From Aliivibrio sifiae (GTDB taxonomy: Bacteria; Pseudomonadota; Gammaproteobacteria; Enterobacterales; Vibrionaceae), in the NCBI RefSeq assembly GCF_002954705.1, contig NZ_MSCO01000002.1, positions 1,350,829 through 1,414,828 on the forward strand: a stretch of DNA of 64,000 bases, in the 5' to 3' direction. The translations under genes were made by a program, and so were the position numbers. A model generated the notes under the pieces. It saw nothing but the letters and a program-made list of their open reading frames with translations. It did no database searches and was not told the origin of the DNA. Of the stretch, positions 16,391 to 24,675 are shown in pieces. Positions within the stretch are counted from its first letter, which is position 1. Each line of letters begins with the position of its first letter.

Positions 16391-19246
16391 ATGTTTCGAT
16401 TAAAAAACATTATTCTTTTCATCATACCATTCTTACTTTTTTTGATATTAAATATACATACCGATCCGATAGGAAATTCAAATAAAAGTACGTCAGATCT
16501 ATCCACTCTTACTATTCTAAATCAAAATAACAAGCATATTTCGAAACCAAAAATAACGCCACATATTGACATTGGCGAGCTTGAGAATGGATTAACTTAT
16601 TACCTTGCTGAAAATAATACTCCAGAATCAAAAGTATATATTCGATTATTAATTAAAGCAGGAACAATCAATGAAGAAGATGGTCAACAAGGTGTTGCCC
16701 ATTTTCTTGAACACATGGCTTTTAACGGAACCAAAAATTATCCACTACATACTCTTTTTACAACCCTTGAAAATATAGGTATTACGTCAAGTATTGATGT
16801 TAATGCTGCCACTTACTATGAAAATACAATCTATACCTTAAATCTGCCTAATAATGATAAAGAAACATTAGATCTCGCATTAAATATTATTTCAGATTGG
16901 GTAAGTCATATCACAATCTCGAATGATGAGCTTAATAATGAACGCGGCATTATTTTAGAAGAATGGCGGGCTTCTTTAGGTCCAATAACACGACTACATA
17001 ATAAAAAAATGGCCATTGAAATGGCGGGCTCTCAGTATGTAATGCGCTCTATTCTTGGAGAGCCAAATTCAATAGAAACCATATCAAGACAACAGCTTAT
17101 TGATTTTTATAAGAAATGGTATCGTCCAGACAATATATCAATTATCGTTGCTGGTGATATTAATACGACTGAAATAAAAAAACTTATTAGACAAAAGCTA
17201 GGTAACATACCAAGACCCAAAAAAGCATTAGAATCTATTAATTACAGTATTCCTATTAAAGATGAATGGCGCTCTGCAACCGTATCAGAAAAAGGGATCT
17301 CATTTCCGACGGTTGAGTTAAGTTTTTTTTCTAATTACCGACCAGAAAGCTCTGATGATCGCTATAAAGAAAACTTAACAAAAAAAATTGTCGTTCTTCT
17401 ATTGAACCAACGTTTACAGCACTTAAAAGATACTGAAGAAAGCTCTATTAATTTTGCAAATTTCAATGTGACACCAGCAGGCAAAGAAACTGTTCAATCG
17501 ATCTTTACTCTCCAATTGTTTAAAAGTGATTATGATAAAGCAACAAAAGAACTAATGACTTTTCTTGCGCAACTAAAACAACAAGGTTTTAATTCTGAAG
17601 AAGTAGACAACGAGATCACTCAACTAAAAAATTTAAACGAAATAGCAAAAAAAAATAGAACAGACAGCCTTGAACTCATTGATAAATTATTATTTTCAGC
17701 AGAAAACAATGAATTATATCGAAATAAAAAAGACACTTATGAACTTGAAAAACGCTTCTTAAATGAAATTACACTTACAGATATAAACAATGTTTTCCTT
17801 TCATTTATCGAAGCACAATCCAAATTATTACTAACAACTCAACCTGTTACTCAGAAAAAAAAGAGCATGTCTGCAGAGCGACTAACATCCTTATGGAAAG
17901 AAACAGTAACAATGTCCCAACCTCTTTGGCTAAAAAAAGAAAAATTTACAAACTTACCAGAGCTAACAATAAAAAAAGGAACAATAAGTAAAGAAAAAGA
18001 GTGGAAAAACTATAACATCACCGAATATCGCTTAAGTAATGGCAGCAAATTAATTTACCAATACAACGATACTGAAGCTAATAAAATCTATTTTCGTGCT
18101 CTAACAAAGGGGGGATTACGTTCAATATCTAAAGATAAATATAATCAATTAAGGGTAGCAACCATTTTAGTCGATGACACAGGTATTGGTGAGGTATCAC
18201 AAGCGGATTTGCAAAATATCTTCCAAGGAAAGCCCGTCGCAATGTCTACTATACTGGCTGATTACCAACAAGGTTATTCGGGGTGGGCTGACAAGGATAA
18301 TCTCGCGAATATGTTTATGTTATTTCACTTAAAACTGACTTCAAGTCCAATATCAAAACAGCTTCTTTATCAAAATAAAATAGAAGCTTCACAGTATAAA
18401 AATACGATAGATGGATATCATAAATTCATAAGTAATGTGTATTCATTACGCTATCCTAATATTGATACGGTATACAGTGAGAAAAATCTAGAAATTGCTG
18501 ACTTTACTGCAACTATGCTTAGTAATACCTATGAAAAATACATCACCAATAAAACGGATTATACCTATTTTATTGTGGGTGATATTTCATCAAAAGAAGT
18601 GGAAGAATTTGCAGCGACTTATCTCGCTTCTATTAAGGTAAAAACACAAACTAGAGAGCCTTATTTTATGAGGGCTGTATCTCCTAAAGAGCGTTACACG
18701 GGCTTTTTTTCAAACGAGCAACGTGCAGAGGTGGAGCTTTATTTAACTCAATCACTTAAATGGGCAAGTATTAACGATTACTATTTAAGGCTTTCTAGTG
18801 AGATCATCGAGGAACAATTGCATCTAACACTACGAGAAAAGGCTTCTGGTACTTACTCTGTCACAAGTGAATTTTGGCAAAACATTAATAGCACACAAGC
18901 AGAAGGGCAAATTAAATTTATGTGTGCGCCAGAGCGAGTTGACGAGCTATTAAAGCTAACAAAACTCGTATTAAAAGAGATGGGAGATAAGGGTGTCGAT
19001 GAGAGAATATTACATAATAAATTACAACAACACTCTGAACAGTTCGACCAATACCTACGATCCAATATAGGGGTATTAAATGCAATGGAACACAGTTATT
19101 TAGAAACAGACACTCCCGATCTTATGTTTACAAACTTAGAAGCAAACAGTACTGCGACAAAGGAAAAAGTTGATAGCATATTACGTAATTTTTTAACTAA
19201 TGCGAGCCAATTCGAAGCCGTGCTATTACCCACAAATAAAAGCTAA
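16391..19246 (+). CDS. M16 (insulinase-family) zinc protease, PqqL/FusC-like
   Basis: A 951-residue protein with two M16 halves. An N-terminal hydrophobic segment (residues about 5-21) is a signal peptide or anchor, placing the enzyme in the periplasm. The inverted zinc motif HFLEH is at 104-108, with the distal zinc ligand Glu184 in NNERG. The next residues MAFNGTKNYP are characteristic of the family. The length is close to that of E. coli PqqL (about 930), and related FusC proteins degrade imported ferredoxin to release iron. The C-terminal half lacks a zinc motif, as usual. Two Fur-like sites precede it, consistent with iron-repressed expression. The gene is alone, with a terminator immediately after. 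Ferredoxin as substrate is inference. Confidence 0.85.
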   Translation: MFRLKNIILFIIPFLLFLILNIHTDPIGNSNKSTSDLSTLTILNQNNKHISKPKITPHIDIGELENGLTYYLAENNTPESKVYIRLLIKAGTINEEDGQQGVAHFLEHMAFNGTKNYPLHTLFTTLENIGITSSIDVNAATYYENTIYTLNLPNNDKETLDLALNIISDWVSHITISNDELNNERGIILEEWRASLGPITRLHNKKMAIEMAGSQYVMRSILGEPNSIETISRQQLIDFYKKWYRPDNISIIVAGDINTTEIKKLIRQKLGNIPRPKKALESINYSIPIKDEWRSATVSEKGISFPTVELSFFSNYRPESSDDRYKENLTKKIVVLLLNQRLQHLKDTEESSINFANFNVTPAGKETVQSIFTLQLFKSDYDKATKELMTFLAQLKQQGFNSEEVDNEITQLKNLNEIAKKNRTDSLELIDKLLFSAENNELYRNKKDTYELEKRFLNEITLTDINNVFLSFIEAQSKLLLTTQPVTQKKKSMSAERLTSLWKETVTMSQPLWLKKEKFTNLPELTIKKGTISKEKEWKNYNITEYRLSNGSKLIYQYNDTEANKIYFRALTKGGLRSISKDKYNQLRVATILVDDTGIGEVSQADLQNIFQGKPVAMSTILADYQQGYSGWADKDNLANMFMLFHLKLTSSPISKQLLYQNKIEASQYKNTIDGYHKFISNVYSLRYPNIDTVYSEKNLEIADFTATMLSNTYEKYITNKTDYTYFIVGDISSKEVEEFAATYLASIKVKTQTREPYFMRAVSPKERYTGFFSNEQRAEVELYLTQSLKWASINDYYLRLSSEIIEEQLHLTLREKASGTYSVTSEFWQNINSTQAEGQIKFMCAPERVDELLKLTKLVLKEMGDKGVDERILHNKLQQHSEQFDQYLRSNIGVLNAMEHSYLETDTPDLMFTNLEANSTATKEKVDSILRNFLTNASQFEAVLLPTNKS

Positions 19247-19265
19247 AAGCCTCCCTAGATAAAAT

Positions 19266-19303
19266 AAAAATACCGTCTCTATAGTACATACAGACGGTAT
19301 TTT
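19266..19303 (+). terminator. Terminator of the M16 protease gene
   Basis: aaaataccgtct and agacggtatttt form a 12-bp stem around a 13-base loop, with a short T-tail, 20 bases past the stop codon. Confidence 0.8.
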
Positions 19304-19485
19304 AATAAGAGAAAAAACTAAAGCCCATTCGACTTGTTCTTTATCCTAAACCTTATTTAATACGATCAAATATACCATCATTCTTTTTTAATTTAGTACA
19401 CACCTCTAGTCACGTAGTTAATCTATGTGAGCTATGCTTTAGGGAGCCACATTACATTAATCTAAAGACAAATACTTAAGGAACA

Positions 19486-19701
19486 ATGATGAATCAAATT
19501 AACCCTAAAAAACTACTAAACAGTAAATGGACAGCAGTTAATCCAGTAAAAAAAGAAAAGCACTTTTTAGTTACCGAGATTGAGTTTGAAGAAAATGAAG
19601 TGACACATTGTTTAATAGAAGCGGTAATGACAAAACGAACACAAGTCTTAAATTGGCATGAGTTAAAAAACCAAGAACATTGGCTTTCTGGCTGGAAATA
19701 A
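19486..19701 (+). CDS. TIGR02450-family small Trp-rich protein
   Basis: A 71-residue protein matching the conserved small family of gamma-proteobacteria with pattern INPKKLLNSKWTAV, then KEKHFLVTEIEF, then WLSGWK at the end. The function is unknown. The site AAGGA precedes two adjacent ATG codons, and the second (19489) has the better spacing. It is a monocistronic gene, convergent with the lipoprotein gene that follows. Confidence 0.8.
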   Translation: MMNQINPKKLLNSKWTAVNPVKKEKHFLVTEIEFEENEVTHCLIEAVMTKRTQVLNWHELKNQEHWLSGWK

Positions 19702-19714
19702 AAATCTACTTCAT

Positions 19715-20347
19715 TCACCAAAGTAAACCTAATAGAGGCACCCTAGAAGAATCCAATTTTTCATCTGTTACCGTTATCTTCGAGACACCAATCTTATTCT
19801 TCACTGTTACTGTTATAGTTGCCTCACCTGCTGCTACAGGGGTTACTAACCCTATATTCGATACCGTAGCTACCTCTGGATTAGAAGATACCCAAGAAAT
19901 ATCAAACAACTTAGCATTCGTATTATTTGTATACTTTCCCATTGCCATCAAACGAATAGTATTATCTAACGACGTTGTACTTGAACTTGGTATTAACCGA
20001 ATGGATTGTAATTTTACATCAACAACTTTAAAAACTATATTATTCTCAGACTCCATACCATCAAAATGTGCAGTTATTGCAGTCGAGCCTATACGCTGTG
20101 CTCTCAAAACGCCTTTGTCTACAGAACCATATACAGGATCAGAGCTGTGCCACTGAACCTTATTAGTCATATCTAATGTACAACCATTACTGTACTTAAT
20201 AGCAGACTGAAGATTTTTTTCATCTCCAACAAAAACAACCAATCTAGATGATTGTTTAAAATCATTTTCATTTCCAAAATTACAAGCGAAAAGAACTCCG
20301 CTTACAATAATGATTAGGCAATATTTAGGAAATAACTTATGACCCAT
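19715..20347 (-). CDS. Lipoprotein with bacterial Ig-like (Big2) domain
   Basis: About 210 residues from the ATG at 20347, chosen because AAAGAG lies 6 bases upstream and because the protein then begins with a normal lipoprotein signal (MGHKLFPKYC, hydrophobic stretch, lipobox LFAC). The long upstream extension to 20410 is unlikely. The C-terminal half is a Big2 fold: ISWVSSNPEVATVSNIG and GEATITVTV are the hallmark strands. An earlier stretch with WHSSDPVYGSVDKGVL followed by GSTAITAHF looks like a second, diverged repeat. It is likely an envelope protein of unknown partner. It lies between the M16/TIGR02450 genes and the integron cassettes. Confidence 0.75.
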   Translation of the reverse strand: MGHKLFPKYCLIIIVSGVLFACNFGNENDFKQSSRLVVFVGDEKNLQSAIKYSNGCTLDMTNKVQWHSSDPVYGSVDKGVLRAQRIGSTAITAHFDGMESENNIVFKVVDVKLQSIRLIPSSSTTSLDNTIRLMAMGKYTNNTNAKLFDISWVSSNPEVATVSNIGLVTPVAAGEATITVTVKNKIGVSKITVTDEKLDSSRVPLLGLLW

Positions 20348-20521
20348 CAACATCTCTTTATTTTTCAATAACTTTAAAAAAGTCATAAAGAATATAATGC
20401 TACGATCCATTCTGTAACTGTCAATTATTACAGCTTTTCATCCAATGGGATAAATAAAAAGTAACAATAATGAGTGACCTATCTTCCCACTTAAAAACCA
20501 ACAACTTATTAGATATGAAAA

Positions 20522-21070
20522 TTAGAAAACCCCATTTAAATTGACCAATATAAAATCAACCCTTTCGTTTACTGTACCAAAAGGAACTTCAATTAACTCA
20601 TAACCCGACTTTTCATACGCTAACACCATTTCGTTATAAGTATCCACCGCAACAAAAAAATCTTGTTTACGTTCACTATCATTGGTAAATATCTCTTTCC
20701 AAGGTGGAAAAATAAAGACTTTCGAATGGTATTTAAAATTAGATATCGCCGACGTTAATTCATCAGATAATTTGATTTGTTCAAGATTGGAATAGCCAAG
20801 AATATCGATGATACTTCGGTCAAAGAAAACCAGCCCATTTCGGCTTTGATACTGCTGATAAGATGCAATTTCAAATTCAAACATCAAATCACGAAAAGTT
20901 TCTTTATTAGCCCAAGGTAACGCATCACCTTTTTTCTCAACTTGAGTTTGAATGACTTTGCGACCAACCTCTTCAGAGCAAAAGAAATTTCGAGATTTCA
21001 ACTCATTGATAACCGTCGTTTTTCCAGAACCTGGACCGCCAGTAAATACTATAAAATTATCTTGATACAA
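20522..21070 (-). CDS. AAA-type NTPase / kinase-like cassette protein
   Basis: A 182-residue P-loop protein of the AAA_28 type. Walker A is GGPGSGKTT at about 10-18, and a Walker B-like segment LVFFDRSIID lies near 80. Such small proteins resemble nucleotide or metabolite kinases, but the substrate is unknown. The start is a TTG, supported by GAGGG and GTGAG just upstream; there is no in-frame ATG nearby. The gene lies immediately downstream of an attC site on the same strand, the arrangement of an integron cassette, but no attC is seen after its own stop. It may be the last cassette or have lost its site. Confidence 0.7.
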   Translation of the reverse strand: MYQDNFIVFTGGPGSGKTTVINELKSRNFFCSEEVGRKVIQTQVEKKGDALPWANKETFRDLMFEFEIASYQQYQSRNGLVFFDRSIIDILGYSNLEQIKLSDELTSAISNFKYHSKVFIFPPWKEIFTNDSERKQDFFVAVDTYNEMVLAYEKSGYELIEVPFGTVNERVDFILVNLNGVF

Positions 21071-21086
21071 AACTCACCCTCGAAAC

Positions 21087-21212
21087 AGCTAACGCCTGCA
21101 TAACACGTTTACTACTATGCAATTATGCTTAATATTGTATAGTAGTAAAGGAGAAACACCCGACAACCTGAGATGCCGAGTGTAGTAAATCGTGTTGATG
21201 CGATTGCTATGC
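21087..21212 (-). repeat. Integron attC site 1 (126 bp)
   Basis: The outer simple sites are agctaac (21087-21093) and gctatgc (21206-21212). Inner arms gcataacacgtttactac and gtagtaaatcgtgttgat are near-complementary with one unpaired base, the extrahelical-base pattern of attC. It shares about two thirds of its bases, mostly in the arms, with sites 2 and 3 and has the same length. The hydrolase stop codon lies inside its outer repeat, as is usual for cassettes. Confidence 0.75.
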
Positions 21213-21956
21213 CTGTTGTTTCAACTTGGCACAAGACTCACCAGACAGAAAACCTTTAGTGATTAACCTAACTTTATTAATTACTTTTTCTGAACCGTAA
21301 TCAGTTAAATCCATATGTTTCGAATTTTCAATTTCGACAATGCAACTATGATATTTACTTTGCTCTTTTTCAGTTAACAAAGCACTAGCCACTGTCGGGT
21401 ATTCGGTCGCTCTTATTGATAATACTTGGATCCTAGCTGTTTTTGGCAGAGCCACTCTACGATGATCTAATGTGATGACTTTGCTTATGTATGACTTATT
21501 TTCAGAAGCTAGCCATGCTGATATATCACCGCCATTTGAATGCCCAACTAACAGAATATTTTGAAAATCATACTCAGGATAACGAAGTGATATATTACTT
21601 TGCAGAAAATCTAACGTTTCAGCACCACGCTTCCAATTTTCGATCCTAGTTTGATATAAATCCCCTTTTTTAGATAAAGGAGGATCATTTGGTAATTCAT
21701 GATCAACAGCAACAGTTAAGTAGCCCATTTCATTTAAATTTTGAACCATCAACTGATATTTCAAATACGGGACTTTAAAACCAGCACTAACAAATGCAAC
21801 CTTACACTTATTACTCGTAGTGCATAAATCCTTTTGGACAGGAAAATCTACCGTTATTGGAATATTTCGCTCTCGGCTAGCATCGTAGATATCCAAAGAA
21901 GTTGCCATAACTGAGCTAGTTAATAACGACAACGCAAGAGGTACTGCAAACTTCAT
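21207..21956 (-). CDS. Alpha/beta hydrolase cassette protein, secreted
   Basis: About 249 residues with a signal peptide (MKFAVPLALSLLTSSVMA), so periplasmic or exported. The nucleophile elbow is VGHSNGGD (GxSxG), with a late Asp (TLDHRR) and His (SKHMDLTD) suited to the triad. It resembles dienelactone hydrolase or chlorophyllase-like esterases; the substrate is unknown. The ATG at 21956 is preferred over 21968 because AGGAG lies 4 bases before it. It is part of the integron array, with attC site 1 downstream and a broken attC plus a tandem repeat upstream. Confidence 0.75.
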   Translation of the reverse strand: MKFAVPLALSLLTSSVMATSLDIYDASRERNIPITVDFPVQKDLCTTSNKCKVAFVSAGFKVPYLKYQLMVQNLNEMGYLTVAVDHELPNDPPLSKKGDLYQTRIENWKRGAETLDFLQSNISLRYPEYDFQNILLVGHSNGGDISAWLASENKSYISKVITLDHRRVALPKTARIQVLSIRATEYPTVASALLTEKEQSKYHSCIVEIENSKHMDLTDYGSEKVINKVRLITKGFLSGESCAKLKQQA

Positions 21957-21980
21957 AAATCTCCTCATTTATATCAAAAC

Positions 21981-22074
21981 CATAGAAAAGCATAGAAAAG
22001 CATAGAAAAGCATAGAAAAGCATAGAAAAGCATAGAAAAGCATAGAAAAGCATAGAAAAGCATAGAAAAGCATA
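21981..22074. repeat. Tandem repeat, 9 copies of a 10-bp unit
   Basis: catagaaaag is repeated nine times without a mismatch (21981-22070), then begins again as cata. It separates the start of the hydrolase gene from a broken attC site. On the minus strand the unit reads CTTTTCTATG and lies in the hydrolase leader. Perfect copies suggest recent or ongoing slippage. Confidence 0.95.
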
Positions 22075-22093
22075 ACACGTCTATACCATGCAA
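22070..22093 (-). repeat. Broken attC half-site
   Basis: gcataacacgtctataccatgc matches the left arm of the three complete attC sites (gcataacacgtttgctaccatgc) with three differences. The other half is replaced by the palindrome and insertion-sequence remnant that follow. It marks the former boundary between the GFA and hydrolase cassettes. Confidence 0.6.
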
Positions 22094-22100
22094 ACCAACC

Positions 22101-22143
22101 TGAATATTCCCCTAAATTACGACGTAATTTAGGGGAATATTCA
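22101..22143. repeat. 21-bp perfect fold-back palindrome
   Basis: Arms 22101-22121 and 22123-22143 are exact reverse complements with a one-base spacer. The right arm is part of the transposase gene (encoding EYSPKLR). The left arm is an inverted copy of it, so a small inverted duplication formed at the breakpoint of the insertion sequence. Confidence 0.9.
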
Positions 22144-22363
22144 ATAAGCCAACGGTAAATAGTAAAACGATTAACCAATATGCCTCGCTCTGCGAGCATA
22201 TCACTGAAGTCTGCGTAACTTATTGGTGTTGAACCATACCAACGTAAACACCAAAGTATAATTTCTGGCACAAAGTGTTTCCATTTAAAGTCAAGATTGG
22301 TCATTGAGTCACTCGATTAGGTCGGGAAAGAAAGGATTTTGAGCTGATACTGCAACAAACCCG
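22123..22363 (-). mobile_element. 5' remnant of IS6-family element (type B)
   Basis: It holds the left inverted repeat (ggtttgttgca on the minus strand, ending near 22363) and the first 60 or so transposase residues (MTNLDFKWKHF onward to EYSPKLRR), with substitutions relative to the intact copy. The catalytic core and right end are missing. The open frame runs on through the palindrome and tandem repeat as an artefact to 21969. Confidence 0.8.
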
Positions 22364-22417
22364 AATATTATAAGCATCATGTTGATGGCTTGTTATGCGC
22401 GCTCTATCAGTTGCCCA

Positions 22418-22822
22418 CTATTTTACTGGACCTTTATCGAACTGTTTAAGACCATCATTAATATCAAACCAAGGCGCTTTTGAAGCAACAAAAATATGAA
22501 AGTTAGGTTTATGCGTTGGTGTGCTATCCAGAATACCTAAACGTATATTATGTTTACCGCCGGTGATTTTTCTAGAAAATAAGCTTGAACCGCAACACTT
22601 ACAAAATGCTAGTTCTGTTTCTTCACTTTTGGAGTAAATGGAAACAAACTCCTCACCTTTTGTAAAAGCAAATTTTGACGATGAAACTCCACCAACTGAT
22701 GAGTAATCTGAGCCAGTAAATTTACGACACTCAGAACAATGACAATTTCCCATGTAATCAAAATCATCAGGGACTTCAATTCCAATTTTCCCACATAGAC
22801 ACGAGCCAGTTAACATTTCCAT
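22418..22822 (-). CDS. GFA-family zinc-binding cassette protein
   Basis: About 134 residues with the zinc ligands of the glutathione-dependent formaldehyde-activating (GFA) fold: SCLCGK near the N-terminus, CHCSECRK in the middle and CKCCGS later. These proteins are common in Vibrio integron cassettes, and most have no proven substrate. The ATG at 22822 is preferred over 22840 because AGGAG lies 6 bases upstream. attC site 2 lies immediately upstream on the same strand. Confidence 0.85.
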   Translation of the reverse strand: MEMLTGSCLCGKIGIEVPDDFDYMGNCHCSECRKFTGSDYSSVGGVSSSKFAFTKGEEFVSIYSKSEETELAFCKCCGSSLFSRKITGGKHNIRLGILDSTPTHKPNFHIFVASKAPWFDINDGLKQFDKGPVK

Positions 22823-22836
22823 TTTTTCTCCTAAGC

Positions 22837-22961
22837 GCATAATGCCTGCATAACACGTTTGCTACCATGCAGATTAAGCCTAAATTTACCACTTAATGCG
22901 GTAAACCCAAAGAAACCTAGAATGCCGAATGTAGTAAATCGTGTTGATACATTTGTTATAC
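22837..22961 (-). repeat. Integron attC site 2 (125 bp)
   Basis: The outer simple sites are gcataat (22837-22843) and gttatac (22955-22961). Inner arms gcataacacgtttgctac and gtagtaaatcgtgttgat pair with one extra base. It joins the 2H phosphoesterase-like cassette, whose stop lies in the right-hand simple site, to the GFA cassette. Confidence 0.8.
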
Positions 22962-23654
22962 GCGTTGCTTAATTGAACTGCTAGCTAATTGTTTAGTTTC
23001 TGATAAGTTTTGATACCAGTTATTAAAAACCAATTCAAATTCAGTAAAAGATATCGTACCAAAATCAAAATATCTGTATCGATTTAATACATCAGTCACT
23101 TTCTTTTGATTAATTAATTGAGACGTAAATCTGACTGCTGTTACATGAGCTGTACTAAGTCTATATCTGCTATCAATCGTGGTGTGTAATGAAGATTCTT
23201 TATACCTATTTCTAAATTTATTTCGTAACTCATTCAAACCTTCCCCAATAGGAAAGCCTTGAATTAAAACGCAAGATGTTGAGGTTGTTACCCCCTCAAA
23301 TTTAATATCTATAGGCTCTGAGCCTTGCATGCATTGTTTAAAAATTTTAACATATGAAAAATCGTCGATGTCATCCAATTGAAATCCAGATATGCAGCTA
23401 ATGATAGAGAGAATAGTTAGATGTAATTCTTCTTCAGGATAATAATATTGCTCAGGTTCGACTTTCTGTAATTCACATAAGAAATCAGTTATCTTTCGAC
23501 TAACTTCATTATCATTATTTTGTAGATAAGTTAAAACAGTAACACCTCTTCGAGTATCGCTGGGATCACTAATTAACGTATCAATATCATATTGACCACT
23601 TTCTATTTTTGGGTAGGAAGAATCCCACATTTTATCATAAATTGTCTTTAGCAC
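22956..23654 (-). CDS. 2H phosphoesterase-like cassette protein
   Basis: A 232-residue soluble protein with two H-x-T motifs (LHLTIL near residue 78 and AHVTAV near residue 169), the spacing and form of the 2H phosphoesterase superfamily that includes RNA 2',3'-cyclic phosphodiesterases and RNA ligase-like proteins. The substrate is unknown, and the family call rests on these motifs only. The start is a GTG with GAGGAAG 6 bases upstream. It is a complete cassette: attC site 3 lies before it and attC site 2 overlaps its stop. Confidence 0.65.
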   Translation of the reverse strand: MLKTIYDKMWDSSYPKIESGQYDIDTLISDPSDTRRGVTVLTYLQNNDNEVSRKITDFLCELQKVEPEQYYYPEEELHLTILSIISCISGFQLDDIDDFSYVKIFKQCMQGSEPIDIKFEGVTTSTSCVLIQGFPIGEGLNELRNKFRNRYKESSLHTTIDSRYRLSTAHVTAVRFTSQLINQKKVTDVLNRYRYFDFGTISFTEFELVFNNWYQNLSETKQLASSSIKQRV

Positions 23655-23677
23655 AGATACTTCCTCATCAAATTAGC

Positions 23678-23803
23678 GTATAACGCCTGCATAACACGTT
23701 TGCTACTATGCAGGCTTAGCTGAATTTTACTACCTTAATCACTGAAACTAAAGGCAAACTGACAACGCCGAATGTAGAAAATTGTGTTATGCAGCCGTTA
23801 CAA
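23678..23803 (-). repeat. Integron attC site 3 (126 bp)
   Basis: The outer simple sites are gtataac (23678-23684) and gttacaa (23797-23803). Inner arms gcataacacgtttgctac and gtagaaaattgtgttatgc are near-complementary. Beyond it, about 60 bases of a former cassette gene remain before the insertion-sequence remnant. A frame ending in KEKIAMT with a TAG at about 23815 may be that gene's C-terminus. Confidence 0.75.
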
Positions 23804-23863
23804 GTGAGTGCGGTGTGCTCTAAGTCATCGCTATTTTTTCTTTTCCGAACACACTGACAATGT

Positions 23864-24535
23864 AATCTGAGTTGATAAATAAGCCCTACTATTGACTCAT
23901 TATTATTTGAAAATAACCTCAACATTGAATAATCAGTTCATGAAGGCGGATCTCTTCCCGTACTACGGTTTTACGCTTGTCATTACGTAAACAGAAACAA
24001 ATTGTCCCTTATTCAATATTCGTAAAGATTCAAATCCTTGGATCGTTGACCAAGCTCGTTTCCTTAATTTGAAACCACCAGCGACCACGATCAATTTCTT
24101 AATGGGGGCATGATCGGACTCAATGCCATTATTGAGACATTTAACTTGCCGTTGCTCGAAATCCGATCGTAATCGTCCTTCCTTCTTCAAACGGGCAATG
24201 GCATTCGCGTATGAAGAATGTTTATCTATGTTTAACGTTTTAGGATGTTGCTCTTTGTCATAATATCTCAAGCAACGCTTAATGAATTGATAATTGCGAC
24301 GTAACTTTTTGCGTAATTTAGAGGAATATTCAATAAACCAACGATAGATAGTGGAACGATTAACCGATATACCTCGCTCTGCAAGCATATCACTAAGGTT
24401 TGCGTAACTCATTGGCGTTGAACCATACCAACGTAAGCACCAAAGTATAATTTCTGGTGCAAAGTGCTTCCATTTAAATTCAGAATTGGTCATTGATTAC
24501 GAGATAGTATGAAGGATTGTGGGATCTTGGCGTTA
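23864..24535 (-). mobile_element. Decayed IS6-family element (type B) with internal deletion
   Basis: The sequence matches the intact copy in reverse orientation, from the right end (aatctgagttgataaataag at about 23876) to near the left end. Both inverted repeats are degraded. The left limit at about 24535 is approximate. It caps the integron cassette array on this side. Confidence 0.75.
23963..24493 (-). pseudogene. IS6-family transposase with in-frame 50-residue deletion
   Basis: The 176-residue frame aligns to the intact transposase, but the 50 residues between NYQFIK and RCLRYYD are missing, removing the first catalytic Asp. The deletion ends are caattcattaa and caattccttaa, short near-repeats. 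The C-terminus is frameshifted after LNKGQF. It is expected to be inactive. Confidence 0.85.
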
Positions 24536-24618
24536 ATCCTCATTTTAACACCAAGTTATGGCCTTTCTCCGATATTATCCTAAGAGCCATAACTGCCAGT
24601 TTTTAGAAAAATTGAAAT

Positions 24619-24652
24619 AAAAAACGCGAGCTGATAATCAGTCTCGCGTTTT
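24619..24652 (-). terminator. Terminator of ybiT
   Basis: aaaacgcgag (24621-24630) and ctcgcgtttt (24643-24652) form a 10-bp stem. On the minus strand it is followed by more T residues. It lies 24 bases past the ybiT stop. Confidence 0.85.
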
Positions 24653-24675
24653 GTTAATCTTGATACTAAGTAATA

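Noticed and set aside
21969-22304. 111-residue frame with MLFYAFLCFS repeats
   Set aside because: It is the transposase N-terminus running on through the palindrome and the 10-bp tandem repeat; the repeated peptide is an artefact of the DNA repeat.
22963-23803. Repeats as a CRISPR array
   Set aside because: The repeats are 125 bp, imperfect, internally palindromic and separated by genes, so they are attC sites.
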